DNA of 6,734 bases, taken from Lentisphaera sp. Lineage in GTDB: Bacteria; Verrucomicrobiota; Lentisphaeria; Victivallales; GWF2-50-93. The notes under the pieces are model-generated. The model had not been told where the DNA came from, did no database searches, and was given only the letters and a program-made list of their open reading frames with translations. Shown here piece after piece: positions 1 to 6,734 of the stretch. Within the stretch, counting starts at the first letter, position 1; every line of letters begins with the position of its first letter. A program made the translations under genes and the position numbers. Location: the NCBI GenBank assembly GCA_020721745.1, contig DYMC01000132.1, positions 1-6,734 on the forward strand. Reading direction: 5' to 3'.

Positions 1-157
1 GAAAAGAATTCATGCAACTAATTATACCACAAATATTTAAAAAAGTCAAGCCCCCTTTTATCTTTTTTCTATCACTTTTTCAGGTATTTACCTTGAAATA
101 TGCGCCGCCAAATGTATGGTGTCAAACAAAATTGAAGCTTTGAACGGGATATAAAAT

Positions 158-239
158 ACATATTTGTAATTTTTTGGCTCTTCAGCTTTTCGCGGCAATT
201 ACAAAAAAATTATTTTTATCGCTATGATTACAAATATGT
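158..239. promoter_or_regulatory. Inverted AT-rich repeats, candidate activator-binding sites upstream of glnN
   Basis: A 13-bp perfect inverted repeat is visible: ACATATTTGTAAT at 158-170 and ATTACAAATATGT at 227-239. A third, shorter copy (AATTACAAA, 197-205) sits between the arms and also pairs with 163-171. A related ACAAATAT occurs at 29-36. The sites lie roughly 50-130 bp upstream of the expected start of transcription of the sigma-54 promoter at 261-276, where enhancer-binding activators usually bind. The classic NifA site (TGT-N10-ACA) was not found. The assignment as binding sites is inference; the repeats themselves are seen directly. Confidence 0.45.
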
Positions 240-260
240 TGTGGTTCCGTTCCGCGGGCT

Positions 261-276
261 TGGCACATTAGATGCT
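261..276 (+). promoter_or_regulatory. Sigma-54 (-24/-12) promoter of glnN
   Basis: The sequence TGGCACATTAGATGCT matches the sigma-54 consensus TGGCAC-N5-TTGCW at all but one defined position (ATGC for TTGC). The invariant GG (262-263) and GC (274-275) are separated by exactly 10 bp, as the family requires, and the preceding base is a pyrimidine. Transcription would begin near 286-287 and leave an untranslated leader of about 54 nt before the GTG at 341. An in-frame ATG at 272 falls inside the -12 element and so cannot be the start codon from this promoter. A sigma-54-dependent activator is encoded immediately downstream of glnN, which supports the call. Confidence 0.75.
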
Positions 277-340
277 CCGGTCCCGCCCCGATGCGGGCAG
301 ACAATTTCCAAAAAGGACAACAAAAAGAGGAGAAGAGACA

Positions 341-2521
<2,181 letters not shown>

Positions 2522-2531
2522 CGGAAGCTTT

Positions 2532-2571
2532 GCGCCCGGCGCGCCCCACCCCGCTGCGGGGGACAGGGCGC
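2532..2571. repeat. GC-rich palindrome just after glnN
   Basis: Two nested inverted repeats lie just after the glnN stop: GCGCCC (2541-2546) with GGGCGC (2566-2571), and CCCCGC (2549-2554) with GCGGGG (2556-2561). An alternative arm GCGCCC at 2532-2537 and an 8-bp palindrome GGCGCGCC (2538-2545) allow other foldings. No run of T follows, so this is not a typical intrinsic terminator. It could weaken read-through or protect the 3' end of the glnN mRNA, but no function can be assigned. Confidence 0.6.
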
Positions 2572-2592
2572 GGGGACGTAAATATTCGAGGT

Positions 2593-2703
2593 AATTGCAA
2601 AACTCTTTTCGCGGGCATGCAAGCATGCCCCTCCACGCCGATTTTTGCGAAAAATCGGCGTAAAAATGGAGGGACGCGCTTGCGCGTCCGGAGTTTTGCA
2701 ATT
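2593..2703. repeat. Four-armed cloverleaf-like palindromic element
   Basis: This 111-bp element is closed by a perfect 13-bp outer stem, AATTGCAAAACTC (2593-2605) with GAGTTTTGCAATT (2691-2703). Inside are three perfect hairpins. The left arm is GGGCATGC/GCATGCCC (2613-2630, loop AA). The central arm pairs 2635-2646 with 2650-2661 (12 bp, loop GCG). The right arm is GGACGCGC/GCGCGTCC (2672-2689, loop TT). The outer stem and central arm share the same centre (2648), and CCCTCCA (2629-2635) can pair with TGGAGGG (2667-2673) to form an inner stem. The arrangement resembles a cruciform or cloverleaf at the DNA or RNA level. It could be a dispersed palindromic element or a structured leader of the regulator gene; it does not match an RNA family I recognise. 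Confidence 0.75.
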
Positions 2704-2708
2704 GGCTC

Positions 2709-2736
2709 ATTCACTGAACTAGGTAGTTCAGCGAAT
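2709..2736. repeat. Hairpin in the glnN-regulator gap
   Basis: ATTC, one mismatch, then CTGAACTA (2714-2721) faces TAGTTCAG (2724-2731), one mismatch, GAAT. This is a 12-pair stem with one internal mismatch and a GG loop. It starts five bases after the cloverleaf element ends. No T tract follows. Its role is unknown. Confidence 0.65.
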
Positions 2737-2744
2737 CTTTACAT

Positions 2745-2785
2745 GTACGGGTTCAGTAAACGAACGCAGTTTACTGAATACGTAC
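2745..2785. repeat. Two-part stem upstream of the regulator gene
   Basis: GTACG (2745-2749) pairs with CGTAC (2781-2785), and TTCAGTAAAC (2752-2761) pairs with GTTTACTGAA (2769-2778), all around one centre with a 7-nt loop. The two parts are separated by a small internal loop. The perfect concentric pairing shows that it is one structure. It could be an operator for a dimeric regulator or an RNA hairpin in the leader of the downstream gene. Confidence 0.65.
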
Positions 2786-2791
2786 GCGGGG

Positions 2792-2810
2792 GTTGGTTTC
2801 CAACGGGGGA
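2792..2810 (+). promoter_or_regulatory. Small hairpin and Shine-Dalgarno of the activator gene
   Basis: A perfect hairpin GTTGG-TTT-CCAAC (2792-2804) ends exactly where the purine-rich GGGGGA (2805-2810) begins. That purine run lies 4 nt before ATG 2815 and 7 nt before ATG 2818, so it is the likely ribosome binding site and decides the start. The hairpin next to it may keep the site unpaired or tune access. Confidence 0.5.
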
Positions 2811-2814
2811 TCGA

Positions 2815-4365
2815 ATGATGAACGACGAAACCGAAAGAACGTATTCCGAGGACGCGTCGCAGCGGGAGCTGCAGGTGCTCTACCAGATAAGCAGGACGCT
2901 CGACGCGAGCCTGGATATGGAGGAGATACTCAACCCCGTCCTCGGAATACTGTCCCGCCACATGAACATGAACTACGGGACCATCACCATCCTCCAGAGG
3001 AAGACTGGCGACATCTTCATCGAATCCTCCTACGGCCTTCCCCCCGCCCAGGCCAGGAAAGTCCGATACAGGCTGGGCGAGGGCGTAACCGGCCACGTGA
3101 TACTCACCGGAGAGCCGGCGATAATCCCGAGGAAAAGCGAATCCCCCCTGATACTGGACAAAACAAAGCGAGGGAAGGCTCCCGACACTTCGTTCATATG
3201 CGTCCCCATAAAGGTCGGCCAGGACGTCGCAGGGGCTTTGAGCGTCGACACGCCCTATCAGGACGAGGATGAACTCCAGTCCGACGCCAGATTCCTCAGC
3301 GTCGTGGCCTCGATGCTGGCGCAGGCAGTCAGGCTCCGCCGGCAGGCCCAGGAGGAGCACGAGAAGCTTTCCGAGGAGAACGAGCGCCTCCGTCTCGAGC
3401 TGAAGGAGAGGTTCAGGCCGGCGAACATAATCGGCAACTCGCACGAGATGCAGATCGTATACGACCAGATTGCGAAGATCGCGAAGAGCAGCTCGACCGC
3501 CTTGATCGTGGGCGAGACCGGCACCGGCAAGGAGCTTGTCGCAAGCGCAATACACTACAACAGCGACAGGGCGAAGAAGCCATTCGTGAAGGTCCACTGC
3601 GCGGCGCTTCCCGAAAACATCATCGAGAGCGAGCTCTTTGGCCACTGCAAGGGGGCGTTCACAGGCGCCGTCGCGGAACGGAAGGGACGGTTCGAGATGG
3701 CCGACGGCGGCACTCTCTTCCTAGACGAGATAGGCGAGCTGTCCCTCCCCGTGCAGGTGAAGCTGCTCCGCGCCCTGCAGGAACGCGAGATAGAGCGCGT
3801 GGGCGACTCAAATCCGATTAAAATCAACATCAGGCTCGTGGCCGCCACAAACAAGAATCTCCCGGAAATGATCGCGCAGGGGAAATTCCGAGAGGACCTC
3901 TACTACAGGCTGAACGTCTTCCCCATATTCGTCCCTCCGCTGCGCCTGAGGAAGACGGACATAGTCCTGCTCGCGGAACACTTCCTGAAGACATACTCCG
4001 AACAGCAGAGAAAGGGCATAAACAAGATGTCCCCGCAGATAATCGAGAGGCTGATGGCATACAAGTGGCCGGGCAACGTCCGCGAGCTGGAGAACTGCAT
4101 CGAGAGGGCAGTGCTGGTCGCCGACGGCGAATCCCTCGAGCCGATGCATCTGCCACCCGCCCTCCAGATGGCACAGAACGCGTCTCCAGCCGATTCCGAG
4201 TCCGCAGGCAGCCTGGAGGGACAGGTGAACGCACTCGAGAAGGCCATAATCGAGGAGGCGCTGCGGAACTGCAAGGGAAACGTCGCCGCCGCCGCCAGAA
4301 ACCTCAAGAGCACGCCTCGGATCATCTCCTACAAGATATCCAGGCTCGGAATACTCATACCGTAG
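2815..4365 (+). CDS. NifA-like sigma-54-dependent transcriptional activator (GAF, AAA+, Fis-type HTH)
   Basis: This is a cytoplasmic enhancer-binding protein that uses ATP hydrolysis to open sigma-54 RNA polymerase promoters. Its 516 residues carry a GAF sensor domain (about 29-172), a coiled-coil linker rich in E, R and L (about 177-204), and an AAA+ domain. The AAA+ domain has Walker A GETGTGKE (233-240), the sigma-54 contact loop GAFTGA (280-285) and Walker B LFLDE (about 301-305), followed by WPGNVRELENCIERA. A C-terminal Fis-type helix-turn-helix (about 475-516) contains STPRIISYKISRLGI, close to the NifA ending. There is no receiver domain, so it is not a phosphorelay NtrC; the GAF domain probably senses a small molecule or protein. 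The frame stays open back to 2518, but that stretch translates hairpins, so tandem ATGs at 2815/2818 are preferred. Its place after the sigma-54-driven glnN suggests that it controls nitrogen assimilation (inference). No nif structural genes are visible, so the name nifA is not assigned. Confidence 0.9.
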   Translation: MMNDETERTYSEDASQRELQVLYQISRTLDASLDMEEILNPVLGILSRHMNMNYGTITILQRKTGDIFIESSYGLPPAQARKVRYRLGEGVTGHVILTGEPAIIPRKSESPLILDKTKRGKAPDTSFICVPIKVGQDVAGALSVDTPYQDEDELQSDARFLSVVASMLAQAVRLRRQAQEEHEKLSEENERLRLELKERFRPANIIGNSHEMQIVYDQIAKIAKSSSTALIVGETGTGKELVASAIHYNSDRAKKPFVKVHCAALPENIIESELFGHCKGAFTGAVAERKGRFEMADGGTLFLDEIGELSLPVQVKLLRALQEREIERVGDSNPIKINIRLVAATNKNLPEMIAQGKFREDLYYRLNVFPIFVPPLRLRKTDIVLLAEHFLKTYSEQQRKGINKMSPQIIERLMAYKWPGNVRELENCIERAVLVADGESLEPMHLPPALQMAQNASPADSESAGSLEGQVNALEKAIIEEALRNCKGNVAAAARNLKSTPRIISYKISRLGILIP

Positions 4366-4455
4366 TGCCGAACTACTTCATTCTCGAAGAGGGATATGGT
4401 CTCGACCTCCTTGAGGGGGCCTCCAGCTGCTTTATCACATCGAGGCAATTTCAAA

Positions 4456-4691
4456 ATGAACAAAGTCCACGAGAGCGAGAGCATCAGGATCGGAACGCTT
4501 GTGAGCTCAAGCCAAAAGGATCCGGCAGGATATATGGAGCGGTTGTAAGTTCGCTCGGAATATTCGGCAACCCGCTCGAAAAAGATGAGAAGGACAAGGA
4601 GACGGCGAAGTCCTGGGCGAAGCTGATAGATAACGCCCACCTCTTCGGGACCGACATCGTAGCCGGGTTCACGGGGCGGCTCAGCAAGTAT
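4456..4691 (+). pseudogene. Broken sugar phosphate isomerase/epimerase (TIM-barrel) gene
   Basis: Two frames together resemble the start of the xylose isomerase-like TIM-barrel family. From the ATG at 4456, the first frame reads MNKVHESESIRIGTLVSSSQ, then KDPAGYMERL, and stops at a TAA around 4547. In another frame, GAVVSSLGIFGNPLEKDEKD continues through KETAKSWAKLIDNAHLFGTD to VAGFTGRL, ending at about 4682. In intact relatives a stretch of some tens of residues separates these parts, so an internal out-of-frame deletion is inferred near 4535-4550. The remaining two thirds of the gene are missing: homology ends just before the palindrome starting at 4692. It lies 90 bp after the activator gene on the same strand and is non-functional. 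The family assignment comes from recalled motifs and is fairly secure. Confidence 0.65.
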
Positions 4692-4868
4692 CGGTGCCAG
4701 TATAATTTATTCATTGTATATTAGGCTATTATGATTATATTATTGCGTTTTGCTTCTGCCAATCCGCCAACTAGGAGCTCTGCCCATGAAAGAAATGTGC
4801 CTCATAAATAAATGCAATAATATAATTACAAACTTCTGTATTGCAAAGATTAATTTATACTGGCACCG
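4692..4868. mobile_element. MITE-like concentric palindrome with 14-bp terminal inverted repeats
   Basis: Exact 14-bp inverted repeats CGGTGCCAGTATAA (4692-4705) and TTATACTGGCACCG (4855-4868) bound a 177-bp AT-rich segment. A second exact pair, ATTATATTATTGC (4734-4746) and GCAATAATATAAT (4814-4826), has the same centre at 4780, and much of the intervening sequence also pairs imperfectly. The whole unit is thus a degenerate long palindrome with no coding capacity, the hallmark of a MITE or of a collapsed pair of insertion-sequence ends. No clear target-site duplication is seen. It sits exactly where the isomerase/epimerase pseudogene breaks off. Confidence 0.55.
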
Positions 4869-4893
4869 TCATTTTGCTGGCACCGTCATTTTG
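4860..4893. repeat. Two tandem 17-bp repeats at an IS end
   Basis: CTGGCACCGTCATTTTG occurs twice in direct succession, at 4860-4876 and 4877-4893. The first copy overlaps the right terminal inverted repeat of the palindrome at 4692-4868. The second runs into the truncated transposase frame on the minus strand. Repeated IS tips of this kind can arise by insertion of one copy next to another followed by deletion (inference). Confidence 0.7.
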
Positions 4894-5104
4894 TTCCCGG
4901 CCGCCCATTCCGGATGCTTCCTTTTGGAACCTCCTCTTCGAGTATCCTGAACACCTCCTTACGGATATGAGGTCTTTCGTACATGTACTGCAGGCCCCTG
5001 AGCAGCTGTGGAATCTCGTCCCTGCACCGCAGGTCGAACCTGATCGCGGAAATGTCAGTCTGCCCGAATTCCATCTGCGCCTCTATGCCAATCACTTTTC
5101 TCAT
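4886..5104 (-). pseudogene. N-terminal relic of an ISNCY-type transposase
   Basis: Read on the minus strand from the ATG at 5104, the 72 codons begin MRKVIGIEAQMEFGQTDISA and include RDEIPQLLRGLQYMYERP, then EVFRILEEEVPKG and NGRPG. This resembles the first 70 or so residues of ISNCY (IS1202-like) transposases, in which RDEIPxLLRGLQ and NGRPG are conserved before the catalytic part. After NGRPG the frame runs into the 17-bp tandem repeat and stops at TGA, so more than three quarters of the protein is missing. AAGGCGG (5110-5117) is a good ribosome binding site 5 nt upstream of the start. An earlier ATG at 5137 is in frame but lacks one. It cannot be an active transposase. The family call is from recalled motifs. 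Confidence 0.6.
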
Positions 5105-5141
5105 TTTAACCGCCTTTTTATTTTTTAATATTTGCAAAGCA

Positions 5142-5171
5142 AGTATTAATCTTCAATTTATCCCATGTCAA
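5142..5171 (-). promoter_or_regulatory. Sigma-70-type promoter of the transposase relic
   Basis: On the minus strand a perfect -35 TTGACA (plus-strand 5166-5171) is followed after 18 bp by AATACT (plus-strand 5142-5147), a 4/6 match to TATAAT that keeps the key A and final T. A shifted TAATAC at 17 bp is the alternative. Transcription would start near 5135, about 30 nt before the relic's start codon. Confidence 0.45.
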
Positions 5172-5429
5172 GCCGTCTGCCATGGAATTTTCGTTTTCTT
5201 TTACGCCTCCGGCATTTTCCAACGAATCTTTCCGTCTCCCTGCCCGGCGGACAACCAGCTCTTTTCTGGCAATACTGTCACAATGTCTTTATTTACAATT
5301 ATTTACTTATTATAGCAGGCATTTCCCGGAAAGTCTTTTGACTGCGGACCGGCGGATATTTCCGGAACATTCATTTTATTTTTCAATTGCAATCCGTTAA
5401 ATCGTAGGATATTATATGCTTTCCGTTCA
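5172..5429. other. Decayed intergenic stretch, no supported gene
   Basis: No intact gene is visible here. On the minus strand 5201-5281 reads as a short protein-like run (PEKSWLSAGQGDGKIRWKMP then EA and stop) with no start and nothing upstream but stop codons, so it may be the broken end of a former gene. Low-complexity AT-rich DNA fills 5281-5320. No RNA gene or terminator was recognised. Confidence 0.35.
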
Positions 5430-5591
5430 AACACTAGTTACCTTGAAAACAACCTCAACAATAATTTTGAAGGCGCAGGCATCTCCGAATGGCAGCCCGC
5501 CACTCAGGAATGGAAAAACCACAGCGTCGAAATAAAATTTTCCAAGGTCAACGCGCATCCGTACCTGGTTTTAGCTATCAACCTAAATTAA
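5430..5591 (+). pseudogene. Orphan C-terminal protein fragment, family not recognised
   Basis: In one frame the sequence reads NNFEGAGISEWQPATQEWKN, then HSVEIKFSKVNAHPYLVLAI, then NLN and a TAA at 5589-5591. The composition (W, aromatic and beta-strand-like alternation, few rare residues) looks like the end of a real secreted or carbohydrate-active protein, but no family can be named. The frame stays open back to 5316, yet that part has no good start codon or ribosome binding site and looks non-coding. It is most likely the tail left after a deletion or insertion. It ends four bases before the hairpin element at 5595. Confidence 0.35.
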
Positions 5592-5594
5592 GCA

Positions 5595-5692
5595 GTTGGC
5601 CGCATTTGCCGCAGATATGAGGCAGCAAGATGAAGCTGTAGTAACTACTGCAAGTCGCAGCTAACGAAGTAGATGTGGCAAATGCGGCCAAC
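5595..5692. repeat. 98-bp hairpin element with perfect 16-bp inverted ends
   Basis: GTTGGCCGCATTTGCC (5595-5610) and GGCAAATGCGGCCAAC (5677-5692) are perfect inverted repeats around a 66-nt interior. A small internal hairpin GTAGT-A-ACTAC (5638-5648) lies at the same centre. There is no open reading frame and no resemblance to a known RNA that I recognise. It is probably a dispersed palindromic element or a structured RNA. It is not an integron attC: the GTT/AAC ends face the opposite way. Confidence 0.65.
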
Positions 5693-5742
5693 CCCGACAG
5701 GGTTGAAAATCGCAAAAAAGTCGTCAACCCAAAAGGTTGACG
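5689..5742. repeat. Pair of short hairpins following the 98-bp element
   Basis: CAACCC (5689-5694) pairs with GGGTTG (5700-5705), and CGTCAACC (5722-5729) pairs with GGTTGACG (5735-5742, loop CAAAA). The second is followed after a few bases by an A-rich run, so on the minus strand it would look like a hairpin preceded by T-rich DNA rather than a terminator. Both share the core CAACC/GGTTG and may be copies of one palindromic unit. Confidence 0.55.
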
Positions 5743-5801
5743 GAACAAAAAAATATAACAAGTTAATTATCATAAACTTAAGTAAAAAAGCGATTTTCAA
5801 C
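5702..5801. repeat. 12-bp inverted repeats bounding a 100-bp AT-rich segment
   Basis: GTTGAAAATCGC (5702-5713) and GCGATTTTCAAC (5790-5801) are exact inverted repeats flanking the second short hairpin and AT-rich DNA. They could be the ends of a small non-autonomous element lying just outside the IS256-family element, or the arms of a larger fold. There is no coding capacity between them. Confidence 0.5.
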
Positions 5802-5846
5802 TGCTTTTTCTAGGCAAAGTCCCAGCCGTTGTTAAAATTCAGGTAT

Positions 5847-5906
5847 GATGGTTCCCTTTTCCCGGTATATATTACCGGAGATCAAAACAAAAAAAGGAGA
5901 ACCATC
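5847..5906 (+). promoter_or_regulatory. Hairpin that would hide the transposase ribosome binding site
   Basis: GATGGTTC (5847-5854) is the exact complement of GAACCATC (5899-5906), which ends at the base before the GTG start. Pairing continues with CC (5855-5856) to GG (5896-5897) and TTTT (5857-5860) to AAAA (5892-5895), leaving one bulged A. The Shine-Dalgarno AAGGAGA (5894-5900) is therefore inside the stem. A second hairpin CCGGTA-TATAT-TACCGG (5862-5878) lies in its loop. Some insertion sequences are known to use such structures to block translation from read-through transcripts; applying that here is inference. Confidence 0.55.
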
Positions 5907-6734
5907 GTGAAGGAAGCTACACCGATCGAGGTGCTTCGTCAAGCATCTGAAAAAGAAATCGGTCAAATTTTCAGGGGCTGGTTGAAGGATATTATGAAGG
6001 ATGTTGTTGTTTCGGTGATGTTGCAGGAGGTTGAGGAGCTTTGCGTGGCTTTTTATCGTCCTGACCATGATTCGGAATTCAAGCGTGGAGGGAGCACGTC
6101 TGGGAAGATAGTCATAGACGGGGTGGCTGAGGATGTTATTCGTCCTAGAGTGCACAGGAAATGCGGTCCGGGTAAGGAGGTGGGGCTGCTCAGCTATGCG
6201 GCTGCGTCGGACGGGGATGGTATTGCCCGGAGAATTTTAAGAGCTCTTGCCGCAGGTGTGAGTTCGAGGGATGTCGGAGGACTGCATCAGAGTGGGCTTT
6301 TTGCTTCGAAAAGCTCCGTGAGTCGCCTCTGGGTTTCCGAAGGACTCAGGCGCATCGAGGCACTGAGGGGCCGCGAGCTGTCCGGGGAGACATTCTTCTG
6401 CCTGATGCTGGACGGGATCAAGCTGGCCGCTGATCTGACTGCGATTGCCGCGATGGGAATTACGAATGACGGCCGGAAGCTGATGATTGATTTCGAGATG
6501 GGCTCCACTGAGAACAAGGAGGCCTGCGATGCGCTTTTGAACCGTTTGATCCGGCGCGGATTCAAGACGATCAAGGATACTCGGCTCCTTTGTGTGACTG
6601 ACGGTTCAAAGCCCTTGAAAAGCAGCGTGCTGGAAAAATTCAATAACCCGCTGATACAGAGATGTGTGTTCCACAAAGTGCGCAACATAGCTCTACATGT
6701 CATTGGCGCGCCGTCCACTCTGAACATGTCGTTG
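5907..6734 (+). CDS. IS256/Mutator-family transposase, N-terminal part (runs off window)
   Basis: This is a DDE-type transposase that cuts and joins the ends of its insertion sequence. There are 276 codons without a stop from a GTG at 5907, preceded by AAGGAGA at 6 nt spacing. The order of motifs fits the Mutator/IS256 family: a GKIVIDGVAEDVIRPRVHRK strand region near residues 70-90, helices with AGVSSRDVGGL and SVSRLW, a first catalytic Asp in FFCLMLDGIK (D169), a second in VTDGSKPL (D232), and RCVFHKVRNI with its His at 256. The final catalytic Glu would lie beyond the window. The frame is intact, so the element may be recent, in contrast to the decayed relics to its left. Long minus-strand frames across this region are shadows. 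The exact subgroup is uncertain. Confidence 0.8.
   Translation, partial: MKEATPIEVLRQASEKEIGQIFRGWLKDIMKDVVVSVMLQEVEELCVAFYRPDHDSEFKRGGSTSGKIVIDGVAEDVIRPRVHRKCGPGKEVGLLSYAAASDGDGIARRILRALAAGVSSRDVGGLHQSGLFASKSSVSRLWVSEGLRRIEALRGRELSGETFFCLMLDGIKLAADLTAIAAMGITNDGRKLMIDFEMGSTENKEACDALLNRLIRRGFKTIKDTRLLCVTDGSKPLKSSVLEKFNNPLIQRCVFHKVRNIALHVIGAPSTLNMSL

Larger units (their letters stand above)
5813..6734 (+). mobile_element. IS256-family insertion sequence, left part only
   Basis: The transposase gene and its leader define an insertion sequence that continues past the right edge of the window. The left terminal inverted repeat could not be fixed, because the right end needed for comparison is absent. 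The start given is only an estimate between the inverted repeat ending at 5801 and the leader hairpin at 5847. Confidence 0.45.

Noticed and set aside
272..340. In-frame ATG at 272 as the start of glnN
   Set aside because: It lies inside the -12 element of the sigma-54 promoter and lacks a ribosome binding site; GTG 341 has GAGGAG at ideal spacing.
2532..2571. Intrinsic terminator after glnN
   Set aside because: A GC-rich stem is present but no T tract follows it.
2703..2717. TGGCTC...CTGA as a second sigma-54 promoter before the activator gene
   Set aside because: The -12 part lacks the invariant C of GC, and the match lies inside a hairpin; too weak to call.
2593..2785. CRISPR array or tandem repeat array
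   Set aside because: The hairpins differ in sequence from one another and there is no constant repeat-spacer pattern.
5266..5281. CTGGCAATACTGTCA as the opposite terminal repeat of the ISNCY-type relic
   Set aside because: The similarity to CTGGCACCGTCATTTTG is partial and in direct rather than inverted orientation relative to the left tip.
5595..5692. Integron attC site
   Set aside because: The ends are GTTGGCC...GGCCAAC, the opposite orientation from the RYYYAAC...GTTRRRY arrangement of attC, and no integrase or cassette context is visible.
5832..6155. Minus-strand open frame opposite the IS256-type transposase start
   Set aside because: It overlaps the leader hairpin and the transposase coding region, has no motifs, and is explained as a shadow.

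Overview
The window looks like a chromosomal segment of an uncultured bacterium, most plausibly from the PVC group (Lentisphaerota/Victivallales-like). This is an inference. It rests on a type III glutamine synthetase, the relic of a sugar phosphate isomerase/epimerase, many insertion-sequence remnants and many perfect palindromes between genes. The two intact genes are GC-rich yet use ATA (Ile) and AGG (Arg) often.

Layout. Positions 1-340 are an AT-rich regulatory region with a near-consensus sigma-54 (-24/-12) promoter at 261-276 and inverted copies of an ATTACAAATATGT motif upstream of it. Positions 341-2521 encode type III glutamine synthetase (glnN), read from a GTG with a strong Shine-Dalgarno. 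Positions 2522-2814 form a gap packed with hairpins, including a four-armed cloverleaf-like palindrome at 2593-2703. Positions 2815-4365 encode a NifA-like sigma-54 activator (GAF, AAA+ with GAFTGA, Fis-type helix-turn-helix). From 4456 the segment is decayed accessory DNA: a broken sugar phosphate isomerase/epimerase gene, a 177-bp concentric palindrome resembling a MITE, an N-terminal relic of an ISNCY-type transposase on the minus strand, an orphan protein fragment, and another cluster of hairpins. At the right edge an IS256/Mutator-family transposase starts at 5907 and runs out of the window. Its ribosome binding site lies inside a predicted hairpin.

How it may work together (inference). 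The sigma-54 promoter before glnN and the sigma-54 activator gene just after it suggest a local nitrogen-assimilation circuit: the GAF-domain activator binds upstream repeats and drives ammonia assimilation by GSIII. The structured gap between them could uncouple or attenuate expression of the regulator. The right third appears to be a landing zone where mobile elements have inserted, deleted and eroded former genes.
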